The notes: generated from the letters alone by a model not told the origin. 64,000 nt of DNA from Clostridium sp. Marseille-P2415 (GCF_900155545.1 NZ_LT732525.1:99463-163462); one strand, 5' to 3'. Counted from the first letter of the stretch, positions 46,262-55,677 are shown. Made by a program: numbers and translations.

Positions 46262-47247
46262 GCACGTTCCCTCCCTCTGCGTATTCTTGGGTCCACAACG
46301 CCGTAAAGGATATTCGCCGTGAAATTACCTGCGAATACAATGGCTGCGCTGATGACGGTAATCCCCAGAAGCAGGGGAACGTCACCGCCAAGTCCGGCCG
46401 TCACAGCCGCCTGTCCAAGTCCCGGATAGGAAAACACCTGCTCCACAAGAACCGAACCTCCAAATATTTCACTGACTGATGCAAATTGAAGCGTCAGGGC
46501 AGGCAGCAGACAATTGCGGATTCCGTGCCGGATGACGATCTGGCTTTTTGTTTCTCCTCTTGCCCTGGCAAAAAGCACATAGTCGCTTTCCATGACCTCT
46601 GTCATTTTCTCCCTTGTGTGAAGGATCATGCCGGATACTCCTGTTATGGAAAGGGTCAGGGCAGGCAGGATCCCATGCAGGATCCGGTCTTTTAAAGTAA
46701 CTTCTGCCGCTTCCATGCCAATGGGAACGCTTAATCCAATGGGAAGCACTTTCAGCCAAACTGCAAAAACCATCAAAAGCATCAGTGCCAGCCAAAAAGC
46801 CGGAGTGCTTGCCGTGATCAGGGCATAAGCCGAAACCGCCTTGTTAAACCCGCTCTCCCGGTCAGCGCCTGCAAGGATCCCGAGGACAAAACCGGCAATT
46901 CCTGAAATCACCCACGAAACCGCCATCAGCCACAGGGAATTTGTGAGCTTCACTCCAATCACATGGGAAACCGGCTGGCGGTATAAAAGAGAAGTCCCCA
47001 TATCCCCCCGGAGGAAATCACCGGCCCAGGAAAAGAAACGTTTTACCGGCGGTGCAGAGGCCCCCCAGTATTCCGAAAGCTTTGCAATCTGCTCCTGGCT
47101 CATGGAACCCAGGGCTGCCTGGCCTACATTGGCTTTTAACGGATCAATGGGGGAAACGGATACCAGAAAAAATGCGGCAGCGCTTACCAGAAAAAGCAGG
47201 ACAGCCATGCGGATAAAATTTTTAAGCAGAAACAGAAACCTTTCCAT
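46258..47247 (-). CDS. Nickel/peptide-type ABC permease (NikB/DppB-like)
   Basis: About 329 residues with an N-terminal segment and five core segments; the ATPase-contact loop lies around ESDYVLFARARGETKSQ. The start at 47247 overlaps the binding-protein stop as TAATG, a sign of translational coupling. Family members carry peptides, nickel or nickel chelates; nickel is inferred from the lar genes. Confidence 0.87.
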   Translation of the reverse strand: MERFLFLLKNFIRMAVLLFLVSAAAFFLVSVSPIDPLKANVGQAALGSMSQEQIAKLSEYWGASAPPVKRFFSWAGDFLRGDMGTSLLYRQPVSHVIGVKLTNSLWLMAVSWVISGIAGFVLGILAGADRESGFNKAVSAYALITASTPAFWLALMLLMVFAVWLKVLPIGLSVPIGMEAAEVTLKDRILHGILPALTLSITGVSGMILHTREKMTEVMESDYVLFARARGETKSQIVIRHGIRNCLLPALTLQFASVSEIFGGSVLVEQVFSYPGLGQAAVTAGLGGDVPLLLGITVISAAIVFAGNFTANILYGVVDPRIRRGRERA

Positions 47248-48884
47248 TAATCCCAACTCCACTGATCCACATTATTGACAATTGACCAGCCATGCCCATG
47301 GGGATGAAGCTTCTGTTCCGCAACCTTAAGCCCGTCCCTTACCCAGTACAAATGATCGATATTCACAAGCCAGATCCAGGGAATATCCCCGTTCTGGGTA
47401 ATGCCGGTTTCCCCATCCCACTGGGCCTTTTTCCACAGCTCATAGGATTTTTCCAGATCATTTTGCGCCAGGGCTTCATCCATGTACTGGTCTGCCTTTG
47501 GATTGGCATAAGGGGAATAGGCAGCGAGCCCGGTTTCTTTCACTGAATGGTAAATATTATAAAGCTCCATGGGAGTCTGTGTCCCCCAGCCCCAGATCAA
47601 AGGCTGTGACTGGGCCCGGTCATAGGCAGTATCCCAGCTGACCCCTTCTATCTGCCCGTCAATTCCGATCTTCTTAAGCTGATTTACGGTGTCCGCTGCA
47701 AGTGCCTGTCTTACGGAATCACCGGCCGGATAAAGGAAATGGAGCTCGGCCCGTTTTCCGTCTTTTTCCCGGATCCCGCCGCTTCCTTTCACCCAGCCTG
47801 CTTCATCGAGAAGAGCTTCGGCACCCTCCGGGTCATACTCTGTCTTCGCAGAAGGTTCATACCACGGCATTTTATCGCAAACGCTGTAGGCCGGGCTTCC
47901 GTAGCCATTCAGTACATGATCGATCATTTCCTCCCGGTTGATCCCGATGTTAATGGCCCTTCTCACCCTTACGTCACTGGTAAAATCATTGCCCAGAGGA
48001 ATCCCTTCTTCCGAAACAGCTCCGGATGGTACGGCCGGAAGGTTAAACCCGCGGTTATCCACGGTTTTACAGTCCAGAAGCCCATAACCGGGTACGGTTA
48101 AATCGGAATAGGAAGCAGCCGTATAAGCTAAGTCTGCCTGTCCCGACTGTACCGCTGCCAAAGCCGCATCCTCTTCCATAAAGAGTACGGTGACCTTTTT
48201 CATCTTTGGCGCTTCTCCATAATAGTCCGGATTAGCCTCCAGGATCACCTGCTGTCCCCGGTCCCATTGCTTCAATATATATCTGCCGGATCCGATGGGA
48301 TGTTCCCCGTAACCGGCTCCATAAGCATGTTCCGGCACGATCCCTACATTCGCCATGGTGTAGGGCCAGATGGAATAGGGCCGCTTCATATGGAACACTA
48401 CGGTAGAGGCATCCGCTGTCTCCGCCCGGTCCAGCATGGTGAAATCATTGACGGAACTGGTATCCCTTAATGTATTATAAGTAAATGCAACATCTTCCGC
48501 AGTCAGCTTCTCTCCATCTGTAAAGGAAACATCATCCCGGATCTTTACCGTCCACGTCAGGCCGTCGCTGCTGACCTTTAAATCCGTTGCCAGATCATAA
48601 CCGATCTTCATATCCGTGCCGGTAACCGTAAGCGTGCTCTGGATCAAAGGCTCATGAACATGCTCTCCTGCTCCCCAGCCATATGCCGGATCAAATCCCG
48701 CCTCAGGCTCTGAACTGACTCCCATTACCACCACTACCTGACCGGACTCTCCCGTGTTCCCTGTTCCGCCGGCCTCTGTTTCCATTTGTTTTCCGGTCCG
48801 GCTCCCGGTTTCCGTTCCGCACCCTGTAAAAACCATAGCAGCCAGAACCGCCGCCAGGACCATCTTCCATCTCCATTTTATCAT
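47247..48884 (-). CDS. Solute-binding lipoprotein, NikA/DppA family
   Basis: A 545-residue extracytoplasmic lipoprotein (signal ending MVFTGC) with the family 5 fold: the region ending SFTDGEKLTAEDV, then PIGSGRYILKQW and AVQSGQADLAY. It leads an operon of importer and larBCE genes, so it is predicted to bind Ni(II), perhaps as a chelate, for lactate racemase-type cofactor synthesis. Peptide binding remains an alternative because family 5 proteins are alike. Expression is probably controlled by the leader hairpins upstream. Confidence 0.87.
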   Translation of the reverse strand: MIKWRWKMVLAAVLAAMVFTGCGTETGSRTGKQMETEAGGTGNTGESGQVVVVMGVSSEPEAGFDPAYGWGAGEHVHEPLIQSTLTVTGTDMKIGYDLATDLKVSSDGLTWTVKIRDDVSFTDGEKLTAEDVAFTYNTLRDTSSVNDFTMLDRAETADASTVVFHMKRPYSIWPYTMANVGIVPEHAYGAGYGEHPIGSGRYILKQWDRGQQVILEANPDYYGEAPKMKKVTVLFMEEDAALAAVQSGQADLAYTAASYSDLTVPGYGLLDCKTVDNRGFNLPAVPSGAVSEEGIPLGNDFTSDVRVRRAINIGINREEMIDHVLNGYGSPAYSVCDKMPWYEPSAKTEYDPEGAEALLDEAGWVKGSGGIREKDGKRAELHFLYPAGDSVRQALAADTVNQLKKIGIDGQIEGVSWDTAYDRAQSQPLIWGWGTQTPMELYNIYHSVKETGLAAYSPYANPKADQYMDEALAQNDLEKSYELWKKAQWDGETGITQNGDIPWIWLVNIDHLYWVRDGLKVAEQKLHPHGHGWSIVNNVDQWSWD

Positions 48885-48940
48885 GACTCTTTCTTTTCCT
48901 CCTCCAATTTTATTAAAACACTGTTCCTGTTTCCCGCATC

Positions 48941-49010
48941 AAAAAAAGATACCAGAAACAGTCATACGCATTCCTTAAGAATACCCATACCTTCCTGGTA
49001 TCTGTTACCA
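48941..49010 (-). terminator. Leader terminator with overlapping alternative hairpin before nikA
   Basis: Minus-strand AGATACCAGGAA (49003-48992) pairs with TTTCTGGTATCT (48958-48947), followed by seven T, between the promoter and the binding-protein gene. A competing hairpin TGGTA-ACAGA-TACCA (49010-48996) uses the same TACCA bases, so the two cannot coexist. An inner GGTATTC-TTAA-GGAATGC hairpin lies in the loop. This is the layout of an attenuator; the sensed signal is unknown. Confidence 0.72.
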
Positions 49011-49074
49011 TCTATCATTTTTCCGTATTTGTTATGTTCCTTATAAGTGGTGACTTCTGTCAGCCGTTAAGAAA

Positions 49075-49103
49075 ATTATAAGTAAATATCGGCATTACGT
49101 CAA
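49075..49103 (-). promoter_or_regulatory. Sigma-A promoter of the nickel-lar operon
   Basis: Minus-strand TTGACG (49098-49103), 17-base spacer and TATAAT (49075-49080). Transcription would start near 49068, about 180 bases before the first start codon, with the attenuator-like hairpins in between. Confidence 0.85.
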
Positions 49104-49113
49104 TGGATTTTTA

Positions 49114-49127
49114 TGCAAACGTTTGCT
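49114..49127. promoter_or_regulatory. LacI/CcpA-type palindrome upstream of the nickel-lar promoter
   Basis: GCAAACGTTTGC (49115-49126) is a perfect 12-bp palindrome with the central CG and TGnAAnCGnTTnC shape of LacI-family and catabolite (cre) sites. It lies about ten bases upstream of the -35 box. It also lies 12 bases downstream of no other promoter, so control of the nickel-lar operon is the simplest reading. Confidence 0.55.
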
Positions 49128-49139
49128 GACGCCGGACGT

Positions 49140-49658
49140 TCACGAAAGCTTTTTTAACAAAATGTCTCTTAAATAACCGCCATACTTTTCTTTGGTCAGG
49201 ACAACTTCATAGCCCTGCCTGATTACATTATTTTTACTGTAAACGTTTTCCGGATGGACCGTGCACATGAGATAGCGGTATCCCATCTTTCTCAGTTCTT
49301 CCTCTGCAGCCTGCATCATGGAATACTGAAGGCCGTTTCCACGGTACTCAGGAAGGATGGCAATCGACTCCATATGAGCGACTTTCCCCAGTTCTTCTTT
49401 GGAAAGACCGATATCCCGGCCAAGGTTTTCTTCCCTTCTCCCGGGGAGGGCAACAATGAAAACCCCTGCCAGAGTTCCGGAATCCTTTAAAAGTGCCTTG
49501 TATCCGATTCCGTTTCCTTCCTGAAGCGTGCGATAGGTATATCCCGGATCATCGGCTACAAACCAGTCTTTCCGCTCTATTTGCTGCCAGACTGATTCAA
49601 TCACACCGGCCAGCGCCTGATGATCCTCCAGGGCAGCTCTCTTGATCAAAAATTCCAT
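49140..49658 (-). CDS. GNAT-family N-acetyltransferase
   Basis: A 172-residue acetyltransferase. The acetyl-CoA loop is ILPEYRGNGLQYSMM (R-G-N-G-L), preceded by the strand HMESIAILP and followed by MCTVHPENVYSKNN. These are typical of small-molecule or N-terminal acetyltransferases. The substrate is not indicated by the neighbours. No gene follows before the divergent control region at 49075. Confidence 0.85.
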   Translation of the reverse strand: MEFLIKRAALEDHQALAGVIESVWQQIERKDWFVADDPGYTYRTLQEGNGIGYKALLKDSGTLAGVFIVALPGRREENLGRDIGLSKEELGKVAHMESIAILPEYRGNGLQYSMMQAAEEELRKMGYRYLMCTVHPENVYSKNNVIRQGYEVVLTKEKYGGYLRDILLKKLS

Positions 49659-49733
49659 ATACCGTTCCTTTCCCCTTTAAACCGTAAACTCCGGCAAATG
49701 CGGCATGGGCTGACTGGGCTTCCTGCCTGCTTT

Positions 49734-50402
49734 TTAAACATTCCTTGTAAAACGGCACTGGGGGTAATTGGAACAGCCGTAAAAATCCCCAAATCTGCCG
49801 CTTCTGCGTCTGAGCACTCCGCCGCACTTAGGGCAGACCTCGGCTTCCTCAGCCTTAGGCAGTTTTCCCATATGCTCATAGCACTGTTGATTCATAATGC
49901 AGTCATTCAGAGCCCGGTGTGCGCCTTCCGTGCCGATGTTAAAGTATGCCGAAATATCCGTCAGGCGGTGGCGGCCAAGCTGCGGCAGGCACGCTCTTGC
50001 CATGTAAAGGGTGTCCACATAATCATTGACTATTTCTCTCTCAAGCAGCTCCTGTGCCGCCCGGTAAAGAAAAAGCAAGTCAAAGGACTGGATGTTGTGG
50101 CCCACCAGGATCTCCCCTTCAATAAACGATAAAAAATCCGGCAGGACTTCCCTTAAACAGGGTGCCCCCTTGACCATCTCATCTGTAATACCGTTCACCC
50201 TGGTAGCTCCTGCCGGGATATGGGTTCCCGGATTTACCAGAGCCGTAAATTCTGCAATGGGCTCATGCCCCTTTACCCGAATCGCTGAAATCTCGATAAT
50301 AGAATCCTCTGCGGTACTGATCCCTGTTGTCTCCAAATCAAAAACCACGTAATTTTCTGCGTATTGGTTCAAACGTCTGCCCGTTATCTGTCTGACAGCC
50401 AT
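49734..50402 (-). CDS. DEDDh 3'-5' exonuclease with C-terminal zinc finger
   Basis: A 222-residue protein. Residues about 17-175 form an exonuclease of the DNA polymerase III epsilon / PolC type: VFDLETTG (Asp and Glu ligands), GHNIQSFD, and HRALNDC for the final His and Asp. A C-terminal topoisomerase-type zinc finger (CPKCGGVLRRRSGRFG to CSNYPQC) is added, likely for DNA binding. Such stand-alone nucleases probably act in DNA repair; they are not the replicative proofreading subunit. It overlaps no other gene. Confidence 0.88.
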   Translation of the reverse strand: MAVRQITGRRLNQYAENYVVFDLETTGISTAEDSIIEISAIRVKGHEPIAEFTALVNPGTHIPAGATRVNGITDEMVKGAPCLREVLPDFLSFIEGEILVGHNIQSFDLLFLYRAAQELLEREIVNDYVDTLYMARACLPQLGRHRLTDISAYFNIGTEGAHRALNDCIMNQQCYEHMGKLPKAEEAEVCPKCGGVLRRRSGRFGDFYGCSNYPQCRFTRNV

Positions 50403-50545
50403 AGCTTCCTCCGTTCTGTATGTAGATTAAGGCACGGAAACCTGTTCCTCCCGCCTTTATAAGCTCTTGTAACTCTTCTATTATACCGTCTGCCATTCCA
50501 TCCATCAAGCTTCCGGGCAAAATTCTTTCCTTCTGAAAAATAAAA

Positions 50546-51262
50546 TCAATTAATGGCTACCATCTGCTCTGCCACCGTTTCCGCCTCTTCCGCTGAAAAA
50601 TATCCGCACGCCTCCATTCTCCGAAGGACCTTCATCTGCCTTTCCTCTGCCAGTGCAGGATTCTTCGACGGAGCATATTTAGAAGGGGCGTTGGGAACAC
50701 CGGCCAGGAGTGTACTCTCATACTCGGTCATATCCTCCGGCGCTTTTTTAAAGTAGCCCTCACTGGCATCGCCCACGCTGTAATATCCGTCCCCGAAATA
50801 GATGCAGTTCACATACAGCTCAAAAATTTCATCCTTGGTATAATTCTTCTCTATGTCAAAGGCCATGAATGCCTCAGCCGCCTTCCTGGTAATATCTTTA
50901 TCCTGGTCGAAATATAAGTTCTTTGCGAGCTGCTGGGTTATGGTACTGCCGCCTTCTACAAACCGGCCTGCCCTGATATCGTTTGCTACGGCCCGGGAAA
51001 TGGCGATCAAGTCGATCCCTCCATGGCGGTAGAAACGGTGATCCTCAACCGATATCACTGCATTCACATAAACCTGGGGCAGGTTTTTGTATTCCGTATA
51101 GCCTTCCTTATCCCGAATGGACTCAACCCGTTCCTGAAGCCCGGTTTCCTTAAGAGCCTCCCGGTACAGCTCATAACCTTTGTATGTCACAGTGAATCCG
51201 GCCAAAAGACATACCGTCATCAGCAAAAACAATATTCTTCTTATAAACGTTCCTATTCTCAT
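50546..51262 (-). CDS. Monofunctional peptidoglycan glycosyltransferase (GT51)
   Basis: A 238-residue protein with an N-terminal membrane segment (about 7-29) and a GT51 domain: catalytic Glu in VISVEDHRFYRHGG, then GGSTITQQLAKNLYF and the second Glu region KDEIFELYVNCIYFG. It polymerises lipid II glycan strands on the outer face of the membrane. There is no transpeptidase domain, so it is MtgA/SgtB-like rather than a class A penicillin-binding protein. The start has AAGGAGG nine bases upstream. Confidence 0.9.
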   Translation of the reverse strand: MRIGTFIRRILFLLMTVCLLAGFTVTYKGYELYREALKETGLQERVESIRDKEGYTEYKNLPQVYVNAVISVEDHRFYRHGGIDLIAISRAVANDIRAGRFVEGGSTITQQLAKNLYFDQDKDITRKAAEAFMAFDIEKNYTKDEIFELYVNCIYFGDGYYSVGDASEGYFKKAPEDMTEYESTLLAGVPNAPSKYAPSKNPALAEERQMKVLRRMEACGYFSAEEAETVAEQMVAIN

Positions 51263-51423
51263 AGATTCACTGCCTCCTTTTCGTTATATGATATGTTATG
51301 ATTCCGACTAAATTGTACCATAGAGTTCCTCTAAAAACAGGAATAATTCCTTATATTTCCCTAAAGTTTTCGGACATGTTCTGACAAAAGCTTTACCAGT
51401 TCTTACAAATTAAGGCAAGAACG

Positions 51424-51472
51424 GAAAAATCAGCATTTACTCAGGCAAACAAATCACCTGTGTAATGCTGAT
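51424..51472 (-). terminator. Terminator after the GH43 operon
   Basis: Minus-strand ATCAGCATTACACAGG pairs with CCTGAGTAAATGCTGAT (one bulge) and is followed by TTTTTCC. It lies about 12 bases after the GH43 stop. Confidence 0.85.
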
Positions 51473-51483
51473 CTTTCCTTTTC

Positions 51484-52452
51484 TCATCCGATACGATTCT
51501 TCCAATCAAACAACGGTCCATGATCCCCCCAGCCGACCTCCATCAGATAGGCATGCCGGTTGGGGTCATACAGAGGATCTCCGGTTATCTCATCATACTG
51601 CCTTGCATGATATACCATGATATCCTTAAGTCCGTCCTCGCTTTTCACAAAACAATTATGCCCGGGACCAAAAATTCCCTTTTCCGGCACTGTCTTAAAT
51701 ATGGGTTTCCTTTCCTTTTTCCATGCATTCCGGTCCAGTAAATCCGCATCTGCATCAATGCTCAGCATGCCCATACAGTAGCATGCCCCCGTGGAACTGG
51801 CAGAATAAGTAACGTAGATCTTATTCCCATGTTTTAAAACCGCCGGCCCTTCATTGACCCAGAATCCCACCCGCTCCCAGTCATAGTCGGGAGTTGAAAG
51901 AGTCACCTGCTCCGATGAAAGCTTCCACGGTGTTTCCAGCCGGGCTATGTACAGATTGGAAATCTTCTTCCCTACGCTGACCTTTTCCGCCCAGATACAA
52001 TACCGGCTCCCGCCATGCTCAAAAACCGTCATATCCAGGGAAAAATCCCGGAACGAATAGTCATCAAAAGACTGCATCATCCCCAGTTCTTTCCAGGGTC
52101 CGGCCATTGGGTCCGGTTCCCTGCATTCTAACACATAAGGGCGGATCGCCCAGACGTCATCCACATCTCCTGCAGCAAAATAAACATACCACCTGCCATC
52201 CAGATAATGAAGCTCCGGAGCCCAGATGTGGGTGCTCATAATCCCCTGACCGTGTTTTTCCCAGATGGTTACTTCCTTTTCAGCCTTTAATCCAAGGATT
52301 GTATCAGAACGGCGCAGTATGATCCGGTCATATTCCGGTACCGATGCAGTAAAATAATAACTTCCATCCGTATGCCGGTATAGATACGGATCTGCCCTTT
52401 GGAAAATGAAAGGTTCATTATCAGGAGTTTTCTTAAAATTACGACTGTCCAT
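51484..52452 (-). CDS. Glycoside hydrolase family 43 protein
   Basis: A 322-residue five-blade propeller hydrolase without a signal peptide, so cytoplasmic. The catalytic base Asp is in FQRADPYLY, the pKa-modulating Asp in RDFSLDMTVF and the acid Glu in WVNEGPAVL. GH43 enzymes cut alpha-L-arabinofuranosides and beta-xylosides, releasing sugars from imported oligosaccharides. It is last in the operon after the importer genes, 12 bases beyond the second permease. A GH127 remnant lies at the other end of the operon. Confidence 0.88.
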   Translation of the reverse strand: MDSRNFKKTPDNEPFIFQRADPYLYRHTDGSYYFTASVPEYDRIILRRSDTILGLKAEKEVTIWEKHGQGIMSTHIWAPELHYLDGRWYVYFAAGDVDDVWAIRPYVLECREPDPMAGPWKELGMMQSFDDYSFRDFSLDMTVFEHGGSRYCIWAEKVSVGKKISNLYIARLETPWKLSSEQVTLSTPDYDWERVGFWVNEGPAVLKHGNKIYVTYSASSTGACYCMGMLSIDADADLLDRNAWKKERKPIFKTVPEKGIFGPGHNCFVKSEDGLKDIMVYHARQYDEITGDPLYDPNRHAYLMEVGWGDHGPLFDWKNRIG

Positions 52453-52464
52453 TTTATGTCACCT

Positions 52465-53334
52465 CTACCCTTTCACAGCCCCTGCCATCATTCCCTCAAT
52501 AAAGTATTTCTGGAATGCCACGAACAGGAGGAATATGGGTATGATCGAAAAAACAGAACCCACAATCAAAAGGCTGTAATTATCCCCGTAAGGATTGATG
52601 AGTGTATTTAAGCCCAGCGTCAGCGGATACTTTCCGGAGGACCGGATCACCAGAAGGGGCCACAGATAATTGTTCCATGCATTCATCCCATTGAGAATGG
52701 CCATGGCAGAAAATGCAGGCTTCATCAGAGGAACGATCAGCCTGTAAAAAATCCCGTACTCCGTTGCGCCGTCAATCCTTCCGGCTTCCATAAGTGACCC
52801 CGGAATGCTCACCAGATACTGCCGGAAGAAAAAGATTGTGGATGCATGGGCAACAAACGGGAGAATGATAGCAGTATAGCTATCCATCATTTTCCAGCTG
52901 GACATCTGTTTATACAGAGGCAGCATGACTACCTCCAGCGGAATAGAGAGAATCAGAAGAACGATGCCAAACAGGACCTTCTTTCCCTTGAATTCATAAG
53001 CCGCAAATCCATATCCCACAAAGGAACTGACAAGCAGGGTGCTCACCACTGTGACCACAGTAAGGAAAATGCTGTTAAAGAACCATTTCCAGTACTCATG
53101 CTGCCCTGCAAACAGCAGGACATAATTGTCAAAATTCATCCTTGAAACATGAATATCCAGGTTGAGGCCGTATTGCAGCAGATCACCGCCCGGTTTGAAG
53201 CTGGCGATAAACAGCACCCAGATCGGAAGAATGATCAGTAAGGCGAGGATTGCAAACAGAAGAATCAGTGCAATTGATGCGGCCTTTCTTCTGCCATGTA
53301 CGTTCCATACTTTTGCTCTGTTTCTTTCACTCAT
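52465..53334 (-). CDS. CUT1 ABC permease (AraQ/MalG-like)
   Basis: A 289-residue permease with six membrane segments and EAA loop (EAGRIDGATEYGIFYRLIVP). It starts two bases after the other permease stop. It forms the oligosaccharide channel with that permease; the partner ATPase is not in the cluster, as is common when one shared MsmK-type ATPase serves several importers. Confidence 0.88.
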   Translation of the reverse strand: MSERNRAKVWNVHGRRKAASIALILLFAILALLIILPIWVLFIASFKPGGDLLQYGLNLDIHVSRMNFDNYVLLFAGQHEYWKWFFNSIFLTVVTVVSTLLVSSFVGYGFAAYEFKGKKVLFGIVLLILSIPLEVVMLPLYKQMSSWKMMDSYTAIILPFVAHASTIFFFRQYLVSIPGSLMEAGRIDGATEYGIFYRLIVPLMKPAFSAMAILNGMNAWNNYLWPLLVIRSSGKYPLTLGLNTLINPYGDNYSLLIVGSVFSIIPIFLLFVAFQKYFIEGMMAGAVKG

Positions 53335-53335
53335 A

Positions 53336-54220
53336 TCATTCTCTCCCTTCTTCGAAGGTACCTGTAATCTTCAGCTGAATGATGTTTACGAGCATGACAA
53401 CAATCAGAAGAATCAGGCCGACCGCACAAGCATAGCCCAGGGCTCTCTTTTCAACTCCCTGCCGGTAAAGATATCCGACGATCGTGAGTCCGATGTTATT
53501 AGGGGAATTATTTCCCTTAAACAGCATATTGCTTTCAAGAAACATGGAAAGCCCCGCATAAATGCTGATCGTAAGGACATAAACCGTCGTAGGCTTGACC
53601 AGGGGCACGGATATTTTAGAAAACTGCTGCCATTTGGAAGCCCCGTCAATGGCCGCGGCCTCATAAAGATCGGAAGGGATGCTCTGCAATCCCGAAAGAA
53701 AATACAGGATATTAACCCCGGTCCATCTCCAGCATGCCAAGAGAAGCAGGGCAAAGTAACTGGTACCGGCTCCCTTCAGCCATTTTATGGGGTCCACTCC
53801 GAAAAAGCCCAGCACTTGGTTAAAAAGCGAGTTGGAGGACTCCCCGAACATAAGCCGGAAAATGGTACCTGCCACCACAACAGAAGTCAGAGCCGGTATG
53901 AAATAAATGGATTTAAAAAAGTCTGCCTTTTTCATCAGTCTGCTGTTTAACAGAGTTGCAAACAGCATTGGAAAAGGGATCAGAAGAATCAGCGTCCCCG
54001 CCATATATTTAAAACTGTTCCATAATGCCTTCATAAATATTTTATCAGACAGCAGCCGTGTGTAATTGTCAAATCCAACCCACCGCTCTTTCAATACATC
54101 TTGAAAGCTTAAAAGGAACCCATTGCAGATAGGCACAAGCCAGAATAACAATACCGTTATTACAAACGGGCAGATAAATACATAAGGAGCTATCTTTTTC
54201 GAGTAAAAAAATTTCTTCAT
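53336..54220 (-). CDS. CUT1 ABC permease (AraP/MalF-like)
   Basis: A 294-residue permease, six membrane segments, EAA loop EAAAIDGASKWQQFSKISVP. Second gene after the binding protein, 86 bases downstream of it, a gap that would allow a higher yield of binding protein. Substrate inferred from the GH43 hydrolase: arabinose- or xylose-containing oligosaccharides. Confidence 0.88.
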   Translation of the reverse strand: MKKFFYSKKIAPYVFICPFVITVLLFWLVPICNGFLLSFQDVLKERWVGFDNYTRLLSDKIFMKALWNSFKYMAGTLILLIPFPMLFATLLNSRLMKKADFFKSIYFIPALTSVVVAGTIFRLMFGESSNSLFNQVLGFFGVDPIKWLKGAGTSYFALLLLACWRWTGVNILYFLSGLQSIPSDLYEAAAIDGASKWQQFSKISVPLVKPTTVYVLTISIYAGLSMFLESNMLFKGNNSPNNIGLTIVGYLYRQGVEKRALGYACAVGLILLIVVMLVNIIQLKITGTFEEGRE

Positions 54221-54306
54221 TTTGCATACCCCTTTTCTGTCAGGAACTTACCTAAGAGCTGCAGGAGATATGCCATCCCCTGCAGCCGGCTGCTTTCCTT
54301 TTCTTC

Positions 54307-55677
54307 CTATTCTTTAAATTCGTTATTCAGGGTTTCCTGGGATGAGTTAAGCGCCTCTGTTACATCCATTCCATCTTCAAAAATGCTGTTTAAAGTTACA
54401 TTGCAGAATTCATTGTTGATGGATGGATATTTTTCATCCGTATAAGCCCGTAACGATCCGATGCTGTCCTTTGTTTTAAGCAGAGTATCAAACGGATAAT
54501 TGGTAAAGTACTGGACAAACTGGTTATCCGGATTCTGTGTCAGGGATGTATCGGTCCATACTGCAGTATTGACCGGATCAAATCCCAGTACATTCCAGAC
54601 TTCCTTGTTGGCATCTTCGGAAAGCTTGATATAAGCCATTACTTCTGCTGCCAGCTGTGCGTGTTCCCCGGATTTCACGATCGCAGTACCGGTACCGCCT
54701 CCGCCGATGGTGGCTACCTCACCGTCATTTTCATTCCATACCGGTACCGGTGCAATAGCTACCTGCTTCTTTAAATCGCTCATATAATTCACATATCTGG
54801 AGGTCTGCCAGAACGGCATGATCTGCACGGCATAATCCCCTGAATTGTAGAACGGATATGCTTCCTCATTATCCGGCTGTCCGCCCGGCACCGTCGCAAA
54901 AGCGCCGGTCTCCTGCATGCCTTTTATGTATTCCAGCACTTCGATCATTTCTTTGCTCGTCAGGTTGAGCTTTCCGTTTTCATCAATATAGTCCCCGCCC
55001 TTTTGAGCCAGCATCAGGTTGACCATCCACTGGGCGGATGTTTCCACGCAGGCAAAATACTTTCCGGTCGCCTCATGGTATTTTACCCCTGCTTCTTTAA
55101 ATTGATCCCAGGTCTTAATATCCTGATAGCTGATTCCTGCATCGCTTAACAGCTTTTCATTATAAAATGCTACCGTAGTTCCTACATGGGTCGGGAATCC
55201 ATATTCCTTTCCATCCTTTGAGTAAATATCCAGCCTGGACTTTACGATATTATTCCTGTAAGGTTCAATCGCATCACCCAGTTCCATCAAACCGATTTTA
55301 CCCGCCATAAATGCAGGGAACTTGCCAAGCTCGATATCCACGATATCCGGCGCCCCTTCCCCCGATTCCAGCGCTAGAGACAGCTTATTATGCATATCAT
55401 CATACGGCATATTGCTTAATACCAGTTTCACCTTTTTGTCCGGATGAGTCTCGTTCCACTTCTCTGCCATTGCCACATAAAAATCCTGATGAAGTTCAAT
55501 AAAGGTCCACACGTTTAATGTGGTTACGTCATTCCCGCCGACTTCCATCTCCTTTTTCCCTGCAGATGATACACCTTTGGTGGTTTCTGTGGCATCTCCT
55601 TTCGTACCGCTGCATCCTGCAACCATGGATGCTGCCATTGCTGCACACAGCAACGCTGCTAATACCCGTTTTTTCAT
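54307..55677 (-). CDS. CUT1 sugar-binding lipoprotein
   Basis: A 456-residue lipoprotein (signal ending VAGC, Cys about 22) with a family 1 binding fold (NVWTFIELH, NMPYDDMHNKL, AFYNEKLLSDAGI). It begins the importer-GH43 operon; the predicted operator at 56022-56035 lies upstream, past the GH127 remnant. Ligand probably an arabino- or xylo-oligosaccharide. Confidence 0.88.
   Translation of the reverse strand: MKKRVLAALLCAAMAASMVAGCSGTKGDATETTKGVSSAGKKEMEVGGNDVTTLNVWTFIELHQDFYVAMAEKWNETHPDKKVKLVLSNMPYDDMHNKLSLALESGEGAPDIVDIELGKFPAFMAGKIGLMELGDAIEPYRNNIVKSRLDIYSKDGKEYGFPTHVGTTVAFYNEKLLSDAGISYQDIKTWDQFKEAGVKYHEATGKYFACVETSAQWMVNLMLAQKGGDYIDENGKLNLTSKEMIEVLEYIKGMQETGAFATVPGGQPDNEEAYPFYNSGDYAVQIMPFWQTSRYVNYMSDLKKQVAIAPVPVWNENDGEVATIGGGGTGTAIVKSGEHAQLAAEVMAYIKLSEDANKEVWNVLGFDPVNTAVWTDTSLTQNPDNQFVQYFTNYPFDTLLKTKDSIGSLRAYTDEKYPSINNEFCNVTLNSIFEDGMDVTEALNSSQETLNNEFKE

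Noticed and set aside
48960-48995. NikR-type operator in the nickel operon leader
   Set aside because: GTATGG and GTATGA blocks are in direct, not inverted, orientation, unlike known NikR sites.
53162-53950. 262-residue plus-strand frame
   Set aside because: Antisense shadow of the two sugar permease genes.
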